NCBI GenBank assembly: GCA_949451655.1
Contig: CASTST010000004.1
Coordinates: 1-49,960 of the forward strand
Origin: an uncultured Eubacteriales bacterium
GTDB lineage: Bacteria > Bacillota > Clostridia > Oscillospirales > CAG-272
Length of the DNA: 49,960 nt
Direction: 5' to 3'
Shown here piece by piece: positions 17,623 to 28,611 of this stretch (within the stretch, counting starts at the first letter, position 1; every line of letters starts with the position of its first letter). The notes under the pieces are model-generated. The model saw only the letters and a program-made list of their open reading frames with translations, had not been told where the DNA came from and searched no databases. A program made the position numbers and the translations under genes.

Positions 17623-18692
17623 TCACCAGATGCCCCCAGCGCTTCCTTCAGCACCGGAAGAATCACCTGCGCCATGCGCATAAATCCAAAATCGTTGGGA
17701 TGCAGAGAATCCACCGTACAGGAATCCCGATCCTCCGTTCCGTACAGAGTTTGCCCGTCAATGAACCAAACCTTATCATCCCCGCGATTTTTTGCATCCA
17801 TATACGTTTTATAGATAACCGCTTTTCGCTTTTCCGTGGCTTCTATACCGTCCTCACAATCCGCCTTACTAAGCATGATAATCGGCAGATCCGGCTGCGC
17901 GGCACGTACAATTTCAAAAAATCTTTGATGCGTCTGCTCCAACTCCTCCGCATCCCCTGCATTATGATCATAATCATAAATAAACGCTGCAAGGGGAATG
18001 CTTGCAATCTGCTCCGCCATCACCGGTTCTCCCTTCCCGCTGGAGGAAAAGCCCATATTGACTACTTCAAAGTTCAGTTTTCTACTCAAAATATTAAAAT
18101 ACGCCATTCCGGGGCGGGATGCACATGCTCCCTGTGTAATAGACGAGCCATAGAACAGCACCGGCTTGTCATAATCAAACGGCTCCGGCATTTCCAGGCT
18201 GGAGCCCGCGTCCAACCCAAGAAGCATCTTTTCCACACCGGAATACAGGGGGAGATTCAGTGTAATTTCCTTCATCTCGCCATCGTGAAATTCCCGCACA
18301 TCCTCATAATGATCCGTGCCGTTCAGATATACAAAAAATGTTTTGAAAAACTTTTTGTTCCTTCCGGAGCCGATATAAATATCTACGCCTGTGCTGGAAT
18401 TGTACGGCATATGGGGCATGAGGTTGTTCCATTCCACATCCACCTTGATTCCGATTTTTTTGGAATTTGTTTTAAAAGAAATCTGCACACCTGCTGTGCA
18501 AGGAGAAAGCCCGCGCACACCAAAATTGTACAAATGATTGAGACTATCGTCCATCCGGTGATAATTCTGATTTTTCTCCCTCCAGGGAAGCCCGGAAATA
18601 CGCACGGGGGCAGTAAAACAATCTATGTATAAAAGCCCGCTCTCATCCGTATTCTGTTTGAAATTCTGATCAATTTCCTCTATTTTCGGCAT
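17619..18692 (-). CDS. SGNH/GDSL-type hydrolase
   Basis: VLFYGSSITQGACASRPG (block I), VDSLHPNDFGFMRMA (catalytic DxxH); start set at MPKIEEIDQNF because the longer ORF reads into repeat sequence. Confidence 0.85.
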   Translation of the reverse strand: MPKIEEIDQNFKQNTDESGLLYIDCFTAPVRISGLPWREKNQNYHRMDDSLNHLYNFGVRGLSPCTAGVQISFKTNSKKIGIKVDVEWNNLMPHMPYNSSTGVDIYIGSGRNKKFFKTFFVYLNGTDHYEDVREFHDGEMKEITLNLPLYSGVEKMLLGLDAGSSLEMPEPFDYDKPVLFYGSSITQGACASRPGMAYFNILSRKLNFEVVNMGFSSSGKGEPVMAEQIASIPLAAFIYDYDHNAGDAEELEQTHQRFFEIVRAAQPDLPIIMLSKADCEDGIEATEKRKAVIYKTYMDAKNRGDDKVWFIDGQTLYGTEDRDSCTVDSLHPNDFGFMRMAQVILPVLKEALGASGD

Positions 18693-18733
18693 GATTTCAT
18701 TTCCTTTCTTATAATTGCATTGCAGCCTTACAA

Positions 18734-18975
18734 GGTCCCCTTTGCACAAGGGGGGCTTATTCAATTAGAGGTTCCGCGATCCCCCCTTTGAGGGGAACCT
18801 ATCATTTCATTTCTTCAAGCCTCCCCCCAGTAAAGGGAGGTGTCACAGCTTTGCTGTGACGGAGGGATTGTTATACTATCATTTCGCAGCCTCTTCAAAT
18901 CGACAGATCTCTTACAATCCCTCCGTCGCTATCGCTTCGCTTTACAACAGCCCCCTTTGCTGGGGGGATCTTACT
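18734..18975. repeat. structured intergenic repeat, site R4, near-identical to R3
   Basis: AAGCCTCCCCCCAGTAAAGGGAGGTGTCACAGCTTTGCTGTGACGGAGGGATTGTTATACTATCATTTCGCAGCCTCTTCAAATCGACAG...TTACAATCCCTCCGTCGCTATCGCTTCGCTT. Confidence 0.88.
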
Positions 18976-19128
18976 TCGCGACATACCCCAAGGGTTCATT
19001 TTTTTGAAACAAGGGGGCACTGCTTTTGTCCTAAATTTTATATATAAAAGCGCCGCCTGATCCGGCGGCGCCCTGCTTTATTCGTCCCCTGAAATCTGAC
19101 ATCTGATTTCAGGAAATCATTCATTATA

Positions 19129-19497
19129 GGGGAAATCTGTAAGCCGGGTTCTGTACGGCAAAAAGCCGTGGCTGTCATCTATCTCGAACCTGCATTGCTG
19201 CAAGTCTCCAGCCACCCGCAGACACACATGCCGGGCCGGCATGGACTCCTGTTGGAGCCGTTCTGCATACGGTGTTGCATCGAATAGGGTTTACATTTGC
19301 ACACAGTTGCCTGTCGTGCCGGTGAGCTCTTACCTCGCCTTTCCATCCTTACCGCAAAATGCGGCGGTCTATTTCTGTTGCACTTTCCCGGAGGTTACCC
19401 TCGGCGGACGTTATCCGTTATCCTGCCCTGTGAAGCCCGGACTTTCCTCACGCTGATACCTTTCGGCAACACAACGCGCGACAGCCCGATTTCCCAT
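19129..19497 (-). ncRNA. rnpB: RNase P RNA, bacterial class A
   Basis: Reverse strand contains GAGGAAAGTCCGGGCTTCACAGGGCAGGATAACGG...CCGGGAAAGTGCAACAGAAA...GGTAAGGATGGAAAGGCGAGGTAAGAGCTCACCGG...ACAGAACCCGGCTTACAGATTTCCCC; ends can pair (GGGAAAT/ATTTCCC). Confidence 0.93.
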
Positions 19498-19507
19498 ATT
19501 GATTTTA

Positions 19508-20422
19508 CTATAGGATGTCCGACTTGTCAAGCTTTTTGTCTCCTTTGCTGAAAGAGAAGCCGTTCCCGTTCACTTCCCCTACCTTACTGATAATCATAAA
19601 CGCATCCGGATCCACAGCAAGAATGGTCTTTTTTGCCCTGGCAAGCTGCCGGCTGGATACAACCGTTAAAACTACATCACAGGATTCGCCGGACAGTCCC
19701 CGTGTGCCGGACAGCAGTGTGACGCCCCGGTGCAGCTCCGTCAGCACCGCATCCCGCACCTCTTTTGTGCTGTTGCTGATCACCTGAATCTGCAATTTTC
19801 CATTGCCCATCATCATGACCTGGTTGATCACAAAAGAATATACAACCACCATCAAAATTCCGTACAGCGCCTGCCGTACAGAAGATATGGGAAGCTGCGC
19901 GCAAATCACCGTTGCATCAATAATGCACAACATAGTTCCTACAGGAAATCCCGTCCATTTGTTTATAATCAGCGGCGGAATATCCATTCCCCCTGTGGAA
20001 GAATCCGTCCGTGCTACCACGCCCACAGCAAATCCAATCATCACACCGGCTGCCGCAGCGCACAGCACCAGATCATCCTCAATTAACACAACATCCTTAA
20101 ACACACGCTGAAATATGTATAAAAATCCCGGATACAGCACGGTACTCGCCGCTGTCGTGACGCAAAAATGTTTGCCAAGCACAACAGATCCCCATATAAA
20201 CAGGGCGATGTTGATCGCAAACACAAAATATGACACTTCCACACCGGTGAGCTTGCTGATCATAATAGAAATACCGGTAACGCCTCCGGTAACAAGTCCG
20301 GATGGCATGACAAATAACACAATAGCCAAAGCATACATGGCGTTTCCGCCTACAAGAATCAGGTTTTTCCCGATCATGTCGAGCACTTTCTGCCCTTTTG
20401 TAAGTTCTTTGTTGATTCCCAT
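19508..20422 (-). CDS. YitT family membrane protein (DUF161/DUF2179)
   Basis: GGVTGISIMISKLTGVEVSYFVFAINI, ARTDSSTGGMDIPPLIINKWTG, C-terminal AKKTILAVDPDAFMIISKVGEVNGNGF. Confidence 0.88.
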   Translation of the reverse strand: MGINKELTKGQKVLDMIGKNLILVGGNAMYALAIVLFVMPSGLVTGGVTGISIMISKLTGVEVSYFVFAINIALFIWGSVVLGKHFCVTTAASTVLYPGFLYIFQRVFKDVVLIEDDLVLCAAAAGVMIGFAVGVVARTDSSTGGMDIPPLIINKWTGFPVGTMLCIIDATVICAQLPISSVRQALYGILMVVVYSFVINQVMMMGNGKLQIQVISNSTKEVRDAVLTELHRGVTLLSGTRGLSGESCDVVLTVVSSRQLARAKKTILAVDPDAFMIISKVGEVNGNGFSFSKGDKKLDKSDIL

Positions 20423-20633
20423 ATTTCCCAACTTCACATATAAAAATAGAACGGCATAAAATTTATCCGCACATATTGCCACAATTCAAATGATAGCACA
20501 ACCCCAATCCACTGTCAATACAGAAATTTACAGTTTTTTCACGGGTAAAATCAGGATATTTCTTGTGTAGTTCTCTAAAATATGGTATGATAATATGATT
20601 GATAAATTTTGATTCTTTTCTGCGAGGTCTTAT

Positions 20634-22286
20634 ATGAGCAATATCATAATGAAACCGGTTGCCCAAACGGAAAAGAGCTTTCTGGATGAGTCCGTGCACG
20701 ATAAGGCAGACTATTCCAAAGGCTCCGCACTGCTTGGAGAACGGTTCAGCTTTCAGCTGGCTTTCCAATTTGATGATGCTGATCCGGTGAAAAAGGCAGG
20801 CTTTCTATCCGTTGAAAGTCCTATCGCCGATTGCATCCATTTGCAGCGGGTGGACTCCGTTCCTGTGCGCTACCCTCTGTACTGTGGAAAGGACGACGGT
20901 GCATATCTGCGTACCCAGCCAGGACTGTACCCCGACCTGCTCCGTCCGATTACAGAAGAAAACTGCATTTATATTACAAAAGAGTTGCAGGCAATCTGGG
21001 TAGACGTCCGCATACCGGAAAATATGCAGGGCGGCACATACCCCATTCATTTCGTTCTGCGGGGATGGGAAAAAGAAATCCTTGCCGAGGCGGATTTTAC
21101 AGTTGAAGTTATCCCGGCAGCCCTGCCGGAGCAGACACTGCAGGTTACCCAGTGGTTTCACCCGGACTGCCTTGCTGTGTATTATAATGTGGAAATTTTC
21201 TCCGACCGTCACTGGGAAATCATGCAGTCTTTTCTGCAAACGGCAGTAGATAACGGCATTAACATGATTCTCACTCCGGTGTTTACCCCTCCTTTGGATA
21301 CAGCGATTGGGCGAGAACGTCCGACTGTACAGTTGGTGGATGTCACGCAAACAGGAGACAGTTGGAGCTTCGGCTTTAAAAATCTGAAAAAATGGGTGGA
21401 AATGTGCGAATCAGTCGGTATCCGCTACTATGAAATTTCTCATTTGTTCACCCAATGGGGCGCACACCATGCCCCGAAAATTATGGCACATACAGATACA
21501 GGCTACCGGCAGGTTTTCGGCTGGGATACAGACGCGGCAGGCGAGGAATACCGCAGCTTTCTGAATGCGTTCCTTCCCGCGCTGATTCAGGAAATGAACG
21601 GGCTGGGCGTCGGGGATAGAATGGTGTTCCACCTGTCAGATGAGCCGGGCGGCGACAAACTGGAAAGCTATCTTGCCGCTAAGGAAGGCGTAAAAGAAGC
21701 GCTGCGTGGACAAACTGTAATGGATGCCCTTTCCGACTTCAGCTTTTATGAGCAGGGCGCTGTGGAAACTCCGGTTGTATCTATTGACCACATCGAACCG
21801 TACCTGGAGGCAGGACTGGATCATTTATGGGCATACTACTGCTGCTGTCAGTGCGAACAGGTTTCCAACCGGTTTGTTTCCATGCCTACTGCCCGCAACC
21901 GCATGATCGGCACACAGCTGTACAAATACAACATCGCCGGATTCCTCCAGTGGGGATATAACTTCTACTTTACAGAAGGGTCTCTGGAATTCTGCGATCC
22001 CTATATGTGCACAGACGGCGGATTCTGGGTGCCCGCCGGGGATGCATTCTCTGTATACCCCGCACCGGACGGCACTGCCTATGAAACCATTCACCTGCTG
22101 GGCTTCACCGCCGCCATGTATGATATGCGTGCATTCGCGCTGGCGGAAAAGCTGTGCGGACGGCAGGCAGTACTGGACATTCTGGAATCCCACGGAGAAA
22201 TCACATTCAAAGAATACCCCTGCGATCAGGCATTTGTTTTGGATACACGGGAAAAAATCAACCGTCTGATTGCAGAGCATATATAA
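20634..22286 (+). CDS. DUF4091-type, glycoside hydrolase-like protein
   Basis: 550 aa; VFHLSDEPGGDKLESYLAAKE, GIRYYEISHLFTQWGA, AGFLQWGYNFYFTEGSLE. Confidence 0.8.
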   Translation: MSNIIMKPVAQTEKSFLDESVHDKADYSKGSALLGERFSFQLAFQFDDADPVKKAGFLSVESPIADCIHLQRVDSVPVRYPLYCGKDDGAYLRTQPGLYPDLLRPITEENCIYITKELQAIWVDVRIPENMQGGTYPIHFVLRGWEKEILAEADFTVEVIPAALPEQTLQVTQWFHPDCLAVYYNVEIFSDRHWEIMQSFLQTAVDNGINMILTPVFTPPLDTAIGRERPTVQLVDVTQTGDSWSFGFKNLKKWVEMCESVGIRYYEISHLFTQWGAHHAPKIMAHTDTGYRQVFGWDTDAAGEEYRSFLNAFLPALIQEMNGLGVGDRMVFHLSDEPGGDKLESYLAAKEGVKEALRGQTVMDALSDFSFYEQGAVETPVVSIDHIEPYLEAGLDHLWAYYCCCQCEQVSNRFVSMPTARNRMIGTQLYKYNIAGFLQWGYNFYFTEGSLEFCDPYMCTDGGFWVPAGDAFSVYPAPDGTAYETIHLLGFTAAMYDMRAFALAEKLCGRQAVLDILESHGEITFKEYPCDQAFVLDTREKINRLIAEHI

Positions 22287-22311
22287 TAATTCAATAATGG
22301 AGAGACGATAC

Positions 22312-23964
22312 ATGAAAAAACTTACAAACCTTTCTAACCCTGTGCAGGTCAAAGGTCCTGTACTCACCATCGTAATGGATGGCGTCGGCATCGCCCCCGC
22401 CGGAGACGGAAATGCGGTAAAACGGGCATACACCCCCACGCTGGACAGAATCATGAAAGAATATCCTATGGTGCAGCTGAAAGCCCACGGCACTGCCGTA
22501 GGACTTCCCTCCGATGAGGACATGGGTAACTCTGAAGTTGGACACAACGCCCTTGGATCCGGGCAAGTGTTTGCCCAGGGCGCAAAGCTGGTAACAGCTT
22601 CTATCGAATCCGGCAAGCTTTTCTCCTCCGACGCATGGAATCAGGAAGTAAATAACGTAAAGGAAAGCGGCGGCACCCTGCACTTTTTGGGTCTGTTTTC
22701 CGACGGCAACGTGCACTCCCACATTGACCATCTGAAAGCACTGATCTCCCACGCAAAAGAAGACGGCGTAAAACGGGTTCGGGTGCATATCCTGCTGGAC
22801 GGACGGGACGTTGGTGAAACCTCCGCACTGGACTATGTAAATCCTTTTGAAGAATTTCTGGCAGGACTGCGCAGCGATGATTTTGATATTATGATCGCAT
22901 CCGGCGGCGGTCGTATGAACATCACCATGGACCGGTACGAAGCAAACTGGGCTATGGTGGAAAAAGGCTGGCGCACCCATGTACTCGGCGAAGGCAGACA
23001 GTTTGCCTCTGCTGCAGAGGCAATTGAAACCTACCGCAGCGAAAGCCATGTGATCGATCAGGATCTGCCTGCATTTGTTATTGCCAAAGATGGTGCACCT
23101 GTAGGCACAGTGGAAGACGGCGACAGCGTGATTTTCTTCAATTTCCGCGGCGACCGTTCTATTGAAATTTCCAAAGCTTTTGAAGGCGGCAGCGATTTTG
23201 CATATTTTGATCGCGTACGTGTACCGAAGGTTGTATACGCAGGCATGCTGGAATACGACGGAGATTTGCACATCCCCAGCAGATATCTTGTTTCTCCTCC
23301 GGAAATTACCAACACAATGGGCGAATATCTGGCAGGTACAGGGATTGCCCAGTATGCAATTTCCGAAACACAGAAATACGGTCATGTTACCTATTTCTGG
23401 AACGGAAATAAATCCGGCAAATTTTCCGAGGAATTGGAAACTTATGTAGAAATCCCCTCCGATGTAGTGCCCTTTGAACAGCGCCCCTGGATGAAGTGTG
23501 CTGAAATCGCGGACGCATTGATCGAGGCTATGCGCAGCGGAAAATACCCCTGCATGCGGGTAAACTTCCCCAACGGTGACATGGTGGGACACACCGGCAG
23601 TCTGGAAGCTACGATTTGCTCTATGGAAGCACTGGATCTGCAGCTTGCACGGATTCTGCAAGTTGTAGATGAGCTTCAGGGCGTTGCGCTGATTACCGCT
23701 GACCACGGAAATGCGGACGAAATGTACGAAACAGATAAGAAGGGTGCGCCCAAGGCAGACGCAAACGGATGCTACAAGGCAAAAACCAGTCACACACTCA
23801 ATCCTGTTCCTTTTATTATATATGACAATTTCTACAAGGATCAATATACTGTAAAAGCAGATGAGGGCGCATTTGGACTGTCCAATGTTGCTGCAACAGT
23901 GGTAAACATGTTGGGCTACACAGCGCCGGATATGTGGGACGAATCCATTATTGAAGTGAAATAA
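22312..23964 (+). CDS. gpmI: 2,3-bisphosphoglycerate-independent phosphoglycerate mutase
   Basis: LTIVMDGVGIAPAGDGNAVKRAYTPTLD, DMGNSEVGHNALGSGQ, ALITADHGNADEM, KTSHTLNPVPFI. Confidence 0.95.
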   Translation: MKKLTNLSNPVQVKGPVLTIVMDGVGIAPAGDGNAVKRAYTPTLDRIMKEYPMVQLKAHGTAVGLPSDEDMGNSEVGHNALGSGQVFAQGAKLVTASIESGKLFSSDAWNQEVNNVKESGGTLHFLGLFSDGNVHSHIDHLKALISHAKEDGVKRVRVHILLDGRDVGETSALDYVNPFEEFLAGLRSDDFDIMIASGGGRMNITMDRYEANWAMVEKGWRTHVLGEGRQFASAAEAIETYRSESHVIDQDLPAFVIAKDGAPVGTVEDGDSVIFFNFRGDRSIEISKAFEGGSDFAYFDRVRVPKVVYAGMLEYDGDLHIPSRYLVSPPEITNTMGEYLAGTGIAQYAISETQKYGHVTYFWNGNKSGKFSEELETYVEIPSDVVPFEQRPWMKCAEIADALIEAMRSGKYPCMRVNFPNGDMVGHTGSLEATICSMEALDLQLARILQVVDELQGVALITADHGNADEMYETDKKGAPKADANGCYKAKTSHTLNPVPFIIYDNFYKDQYTVKADEGAFGLSNVAATVVNMLGYTAPDMWDESIIEVK

Positions 23965-23981
23965 TACAACACCAAAATTCA

Positions 23982-24052
23982 AAGGCTTCCCCCAGCAAAG
24001 GGATCTGTCGCCCAAACGCAGTGATGCGTAGCGATAGCGACCTGAGGGATTG
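23982..24052. repeat. structured intergenic repeat, site R5 (left half only)
   Basis: AAAGGCTTCCCCCAGCAAAGGGATCTGTCGCCC...GATAGCGACCTGAGGGATTGTC. Confidence 0.75.
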
Positions 24053-24069
24053 TCTAACGAACGATAAAA

Positions 24070-24118
24070 AAGATATAATTAAAAGGCTTGCCGCTGGCAA
24101 GCCTTTTAATTATATCTT
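24070..24118. terminator. bidirectional terminator, perfect 23-bp palindrome arms
   Basis: AAGATATAATTAAAAGGCTTGCC-GCT-GGCAAGCCTTTTAATTATATCTT. Confidence 0.85.
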
Positions 24119-24934
24119 CCTTTTTCGCTTCACTTTATAGGTTCTGCCTTCTAAAGGCTCTCCGCTGATATCTTCTAAATCGCTGATCTCCACTACATAC
24201 TCCGTCAGATATCCGTTTTCTACCGCAAACGCATATTTGTTTACTGAAAGCAATGAAACAGGCGGATTATATCTTGACCACTCAACAATCATTTTGCCTT
24301 CTGTATATGTATAAGTCTCCTTGTTATACTCTGTCACACTGTTATTATGAGCATCGCACAGCGCACGAATATACGTTAATATTCTGCCGGTGTCATCGTA
24401 TTCACATTCAGCGATTTCCAAAAGCTCTCCTCCGCAATACTGCAACCCAAGGCTTTTGTTTCCGCAATAGGATATATATTCTTTCGGTCCGTTTTGTGCA
24501 GTACCAATGTGCTTCTTATGATTGTCAAAATAATGTGTACCGGTTACCCTCGGATTATCTGCTTTGCACATTCTTCCCCTATTGCAGTTTCCAATCACAA
24601 TATCTTCGATCAGGCTGGGGCAAAAGAATCCCCTGTATAAGGTTTCGCCGCCTGCACTGTACTTTATCTCAGCAGTATTGGATTTCAGCGCAATATCCAA
24701 CTCATTTTGCCGACTGCCGTTCTCCTTCATGATTTCTGCCATTCTCTCACATTCCAAACGGTAAGGTGCGCACAGAGTATCGTATTTCTCTTCTGTCATC
24801 TTGATTTTCTCAAGAAAAGAAACACGACTGTCCGCAAACCATTTGCGCATATAATCTTTCTCCTCATCCGATATAAATGCAAGATCATCCAAAAAGTCAT
24901 AGTTATTCATACACATCCACCTGCCTTTTGTCAC
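24110..24934 (-). CDS. hypothetical protein
   Basis: 274 aa ORF (real start may be MCMNNYDFLDD or MNNYDFLDD); no family recognised. Confidence 0.6.
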   Translation of the reverse strand: MTKGRWMCMNNYDFLDDLAFISDEEKDYMRKWFADSRVSFLEKIKMTEEKYDTLCAPYRLECERMAEIMKENGSRQNELDIALKSNTAEIKYSAGGETLYRGFFCPSLIEDIVIGNCNRGRMCKADNPRVTGTHYFDNHKKHIGTAQNGPKEYISYCGNKSLGLQYCGGELLEIAECEYDDTGRILTYIRALCDAHNNSVTEYNKETYTYTEGKMIVEWSRYNPPVSLLSVNKYAFAVENGYLTEYVVEISDLEDISGEPLEGRTYKVKRKRKI

Positions 24935-25417
24935 TTACTCCGACAAATCAAATTCCATAATATGCCGCTGTTCCTGCATCCTCTCATGGAGATAAAACGC
25001 ATGTGCATTTTCGTTGAACGCCCACACATTCAATTCCAGCCGTGCACATCCCTGTTTGCGTCCGTACTCCTTTGCATAATCCAGCAGCAGCTTTCCGTAT
25101 CCCTCTTTCTGGGCTGCCGGGCTTACCGACATATCCTCAACCCATAAGGCACGCGCATCACGCAAAATCTTATGCTGTACAGTCTCCCGAATTTTACACA
25201 TCAGCAGTCCCGTTACCGCACCCGCCTCGTCTGTAGATACAAAAATCTGCATATCGCCAGTTTCTATAAAACGGAGCAGTTCCTCTCTTGTATATGCTCC
25301 CCTGCCGGAGCAGAACAAATCGCCCCGCCTACTGCTGTGGCAGTCAGCTACATGCAAAAGCAGTGACAACAATGCATCCATATCTTCCGGTACAGCTTTT
25401 CGAACCGTTTTTTCCAT
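24935..25417 (-). CDS. GNAT family N-acetyltransferase
   Basis: MEKTVRKAVPEDMDALLSLL...VEDMSVSPAAQKEGYGKLLLDYAKEYGRKQGCARLELNVWAFNENAHAFY; AGGAGGAAT RBS before 25417. Confidence 0.88.
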   Translation of the reverse strand: MEKTVRKAVPEDMDALLSLLLHVADCHSSRRGDLFCSGRGAYTREELLRFIETGDMQIFVSTDEAGAVTGLLMCKIRETVQHKILRDARALWVEDMSVSPAAQKEGYGKLLLDYAKEYGRKQGCARLELNVWAFNENAHAFYLHERMQEQRHIMEFDLSE

Positions 25418-25436
25418 GATATTCCTCCTATTTTTA

Positions 25437-25485
25437 TAAAAAAACAAGTCCGGAAAGGCATACCGCCTTTCCGGACCTTTTACAC
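25437..25485 (-). terminator. terminator of the infB operon
   Basis: GTCCGGAAAGGC-ATACC-GCCTTTCCGGAC with flanking A/T runs. Confidence 0.75.
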
Positions 25486-25491
25486 AGGCCC

Positions 25492-28206
25492 TCAGCGAGC
25501 CACTTCTTCCATAATGAATGCTTCCAGGATATCGCCTTCTTTGATATCGTTGAATTTCTCCAAACCGATACCGCATTCGTATCCCTGCTGCACTTCTTTT
25601 GCGTCATCCTTAAACCGGCGCAAAGATGAAATCTTATCCTCTGCTACAACGATGCCGTCACGCACTACGCGGATCTGCGCATTCCGGGCAATCATACCGT
25701 CCTGTACATAGGATCCGGCAATAATACCCACATTGGGCACGCGGATCGTCTGACGAACCTGTGCCTGACCGATTACCTTTTCCACAAATTCCGGTGCAAG
25801 CATACCCTTGGTGGCAGCGGTAATTTCCTCAATACATTCGTAAATAATCCGATATGTGCGGATATCTACCTTCTGCCGCTGGGCAGAATCAATCGCACCT
25901 CGGTCAGGACGAACGTTAAAGCCAACAATAATTGCATTGGATGCCGCCGCCAGCATTACATCACTTTCCGTAATACCGCCGACAGCAGAATGAATCACAC
26001 GCACGCGCACTTCTTCATTGGAGATTTTCTCCAGAGACTGTTTGACAGCCTCAGCAGAACCACCTACGTCCGCTTTCACGATGATGTTAAGTTCCTGTAC
26101 GCCTTCTTTGATCTGTGCAAACAAGTCGTCCAGGTTTACCTTGGCGTTGATACGGAACTCTTCTTCCTTGGCTTTTGTACGCCGCTGATCTGCCAGCGTT
26201 CTTGCCATACGCTCATCTTCTACAGCGTTGAATTCATCTCCTGCAAGAGGAACCTCTGCAAGACCGATAATTTCCACAGGAACAGAAGGACCTGCTTCTT
26301 TCAGCGTTTGTCCCTTATCATTGGTCATTGCACGCACACGTCCAACAGATGTGCCGGCAATCACAATATCTCCGGAATGGAGCGTACCGTTTTGCACCAG
26401 AACGGTTGCCACGGGGCCGCGCCCCTTATCCAACTGCGCTTCAATTACGATACCTTTTGCACGGCGCGCCGGATTTGCCTTATACTCTTTCACTTCTGCA
26501 ATCAGAAGTATATTTTCCAACAGATCCTGAATACCGTCTCCGGTCAGCGCGGAAACAGGCACGCACATAACGTCGCCGCCCCACTCTTCCGGCACAAGAT
26601 TATAGTTGGTAAGTGCAGATTTTACTGCATCCGGATTTGCACCCGGCTTATCCATTTTATTGATCGCAACGATAATTTCAACGCCGGCTGCCTGCGCATG
26701 GTTGATTGCTTCCACAGTCTGGGGCATAATGCCGTCGTCTGCTGCAACCACCAAAATTGCAATATCCGTTGCCTGTGCGCCGCGGGCACGCATTGCAGTA
26801 AACGCTTCGTGACCAGGCGTATCCAGGAAGGTGATTTCCTTATCGTTAATACTTACTCTGTAAGCACCGATATGCTGGGTGATACCGCCGGCTTCCCCGC
26901 TGGTTACGCTGGTATGGCGGATTGCGTCCAAAAGGGAGGTTTTACCGTGGTCAACGTGACCCATAACGCAAACAACAGGCGCACGTTCTACCAGATCGCC
27001 GGTATCATCTTCTTCCTCGCTGAACAGTTTTTCTTCAATGGTGACCACCACTTCTTTGGTAACCTGCGCGCCCAGTTCTTCTGCAACCAGGAACGCTGTA
27101 TCAAAGTCGATGATCTGATTGACCGTAACAATACTGCCCATCATCATCAGCCGTTTTACCACTTCCGCAGCTGTCACTTTCAATCTGGAAGCAAGCTCGC
27201 CCACAGAAATCTCATCGGGAACGGAAATTTTAAGCGGCTGCTTTTTGGCTTCCATCGCCGCCTTGCGACGTAGCTTTTCCATTGCGGCGCTTTCTTTATT
27301 TCTGTTTTTCGCAGAACGCACGTCCCGAGTGTTTTGCTTTTTCAGCTTCTGCTTACCTGCGGCAAGCTGATCCCGACCCGTTTCCGGTGCAAATTTCTCC
27401 AGGCGCTCGTCATATTTTGAAAGGTTTACAGAAACGGAACGGGTATCCACCACACGGGTAGTTCCGGTTCTCTTACGCTCATTTGCAGGAGCCGACTGCT
27501 TTGCCTTTTGCTTGGACATAGTAGTCTGATCCGGCGTAAAGTTACGGCTCTGCCCCATAGCCGCCGCTTCCTGCCGCTGCTGCAGTGTTTGCTGAATTTT
27601 CTGACTCACATTTTGTGCGCCGCGCTTCTGATTCTGCCCAGACTTCGGCGCTGCTTCCTGCCGCTGCTTCGGCTGCTGCGGTTTGGCTGCGGGTGCAGCT
27701 TTCGCCTGTGCCGCTGCCTGCTGTTTCTGCGCTGCTGCAGCTTCACGGCGCGCCTTTTGCGCCGCCTCTTCCTCTGCACGGGCGCGGGCTGCTGCAGCTG
27801 CCTTTAACAGTGCTGCATCTTTCGCTTTTTCTCTTGCAATCGCTTCCGCCTTTTCCCGTTCTGCCTGCTCTGCGGCTGCCTTGGCTTCCGCTTCCTTCTT
27901 TGCCTGCTCTGCCGCGCGCTTTGCCGCTTCTTCTTCCGCTTTTCTCTTTTCAGCAGCAAGCTGTGCGGCTTTGCTCATTCTGACAGAAGGAATGCGCGTT
28001 TTTCCATGCAGATATCCCTCAATATCTGCAATCTGGTTTTCTTTTGTGAGCGTGTCCATAAAGAGGTTGAATTCCTCCGGCTCCAGATTTGCCATGGATT
28101 TTTTGCCGGTGATTCCTTCCTCCTCCAACGCTGTGATAAGGTCCTTGCTTTTGATATCAAAGTCCTTTGCAAGTTGGTTAATACGGAACATTGGGGCTTG
28201 TGCCAT
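25492..28206 (-). CDS. infB: translation initiation factor IF-2
   Basis: [56 protein letters not shown]. Confidence 0.97.
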   Translation of the reverse strand: MAQAPMFRINQLAKDFDIKSKDLITALEEEGITGKKSMANLEPEEFNLFMDTLTKENQIADIEGYLHGKTRIPSVRMSKAAQLAAEKRKAEEEAAKRAAEQAKKEAEAKAAAEQAEREKAEAIAREKAKDAALLKAAAAARARAEEEAAQKARREAAAAQKQQAAAQAKAAPAAKPQQPKQRQEAAPKSGQNQKRGAQNVSQKIQQTLQQRQEAAAMGQSRNFTPDQTTMSKQKAKQSAPANERKRTGTTRVVDTRSVSVNLSKYDERLEKFAPETGRDQLAAGKQKLKKQNTRDVRSAKNRNKESAAMEKLRRKAAMEAKKQPLKISVPDEISVGELASRLKVTAAEVVKRLMMMGSIVTVNQIIDFDTAFLVAEELGAQVTKEVVVTIEEKLFSEEEDDTGDLVERAPVVCVMGHVDHGKTSLLDAIRHTSVTSGEAGGITQHIGAYRVSINDKEITFLDTPGHEAFTAMRARGAQATDIAILVVAADDGIMPQTVEAINHAQAAGVEIIVAINKMDKPGANPDAVKSALTNYNLVPEEWGGDVMCVPVSALTGDGIQDLLENILLIAEVKEYKANPARRAKGIVIEAQLDKGRGPVATVLVQNGTLHSGDIVIAGTSVGRVRAMTNDKGQTLKEAGPSVPVEIIGLAEVPLAGDEFNAVEDERMARTLADQRRTKAKEEEFRINAKVNLDDLFAQIKEGVQELNIIVKADVGGSAEAVKQSLEKISNEEVRVRVIHSAVGGITESDVMLAAASNAIIVGFNVRPDRGAIDSAQRQKVDIRTYRIIYECIEEITAATKGMLAPEFVEKVIGQAQVRQTIRVPNVGIIAGSYVQDGMIARNAQIRVVRDGIVVAEDKISSLRRFKDDAKEVQQGYECGIGLEKFNDIKEGDILEAFIMEEVAR

Positions 28207-28293
28207 ATTTTTCTACCTTTTCCCCTTCGGGGAATCCTTTCCTGTCAGATTTTCGCTGCTTACATGTATTATAGTCTGTCATCCAGACCGGAT

Positions 28294-28611
28294 TTACTGA
28301 TTCTTTGTTTCAAGGTCTTTTATTGCCGCTGCAAAGCCGGCGTCCGTCACAGCTATAGCTGCAACAGGTGCGGACTTTCCCACTGCCTGCGCCAGCTCCT
28401 CCATAGTGTACTCGGTATGAAGAAGCGGTATATTATAATATTTGCTTTTATCCTGTATCTGCTTTGCTGTGCGGGCAGACGGATCTGCGGCAAGAATCAC
28501 AATTCTCGCCTGCCGCCTGCGAATAGATGCGAGAACAAGATCTGTTCCCGGCACCAACGCCCTGGCGGCACTGGCAAAGCCTATATACTTCAGTAGTTTA
28601 CTCTGCATCAT
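28294..28611 (-). CDS. L7Ae/L30e family RNA-binding protein (YlxQ-like)
   Basis: LLKYIGFASAARALVPGTDLVLASIRRRQARIVILAADPSARTAKQI; between infB and ylxR. Confidence 0.85.
   Translation of the reverse strand: MMQSKLLKYIGFASAARALVPGTDLVLASIRRRQARIVILAADPSARTAKQIQDKSKYYNIPLLHTEYTMEELAQAVGKSAPVAAIAVTDAGFAAAIKDLETKNQ

Noticed and set aside
18693-18764. N-terminal extension of the GDSL hydrolase (MNKPPLCKGDLVRLQCNYKKGNEI)
   Set aside because: Reads into repeat R4; the start at 18692 with an AGGAAATGAAATC leader is more plausible.
19241-19551. ORFs over the 19.2-19.5 kb interval
   Set aside because: The interval is RNase P RNA on the minus strand.
22291-24015. 574-aa minus-strand ORF
   Set aside because: Antisense to gpmI; spurious by composition.
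25990-27273. 427-aa plus-strand ORF (also 28790..30010 and 33310..34275)
   Set aside because: Antisense shadows of infB, nusA/ylxR and alaS.
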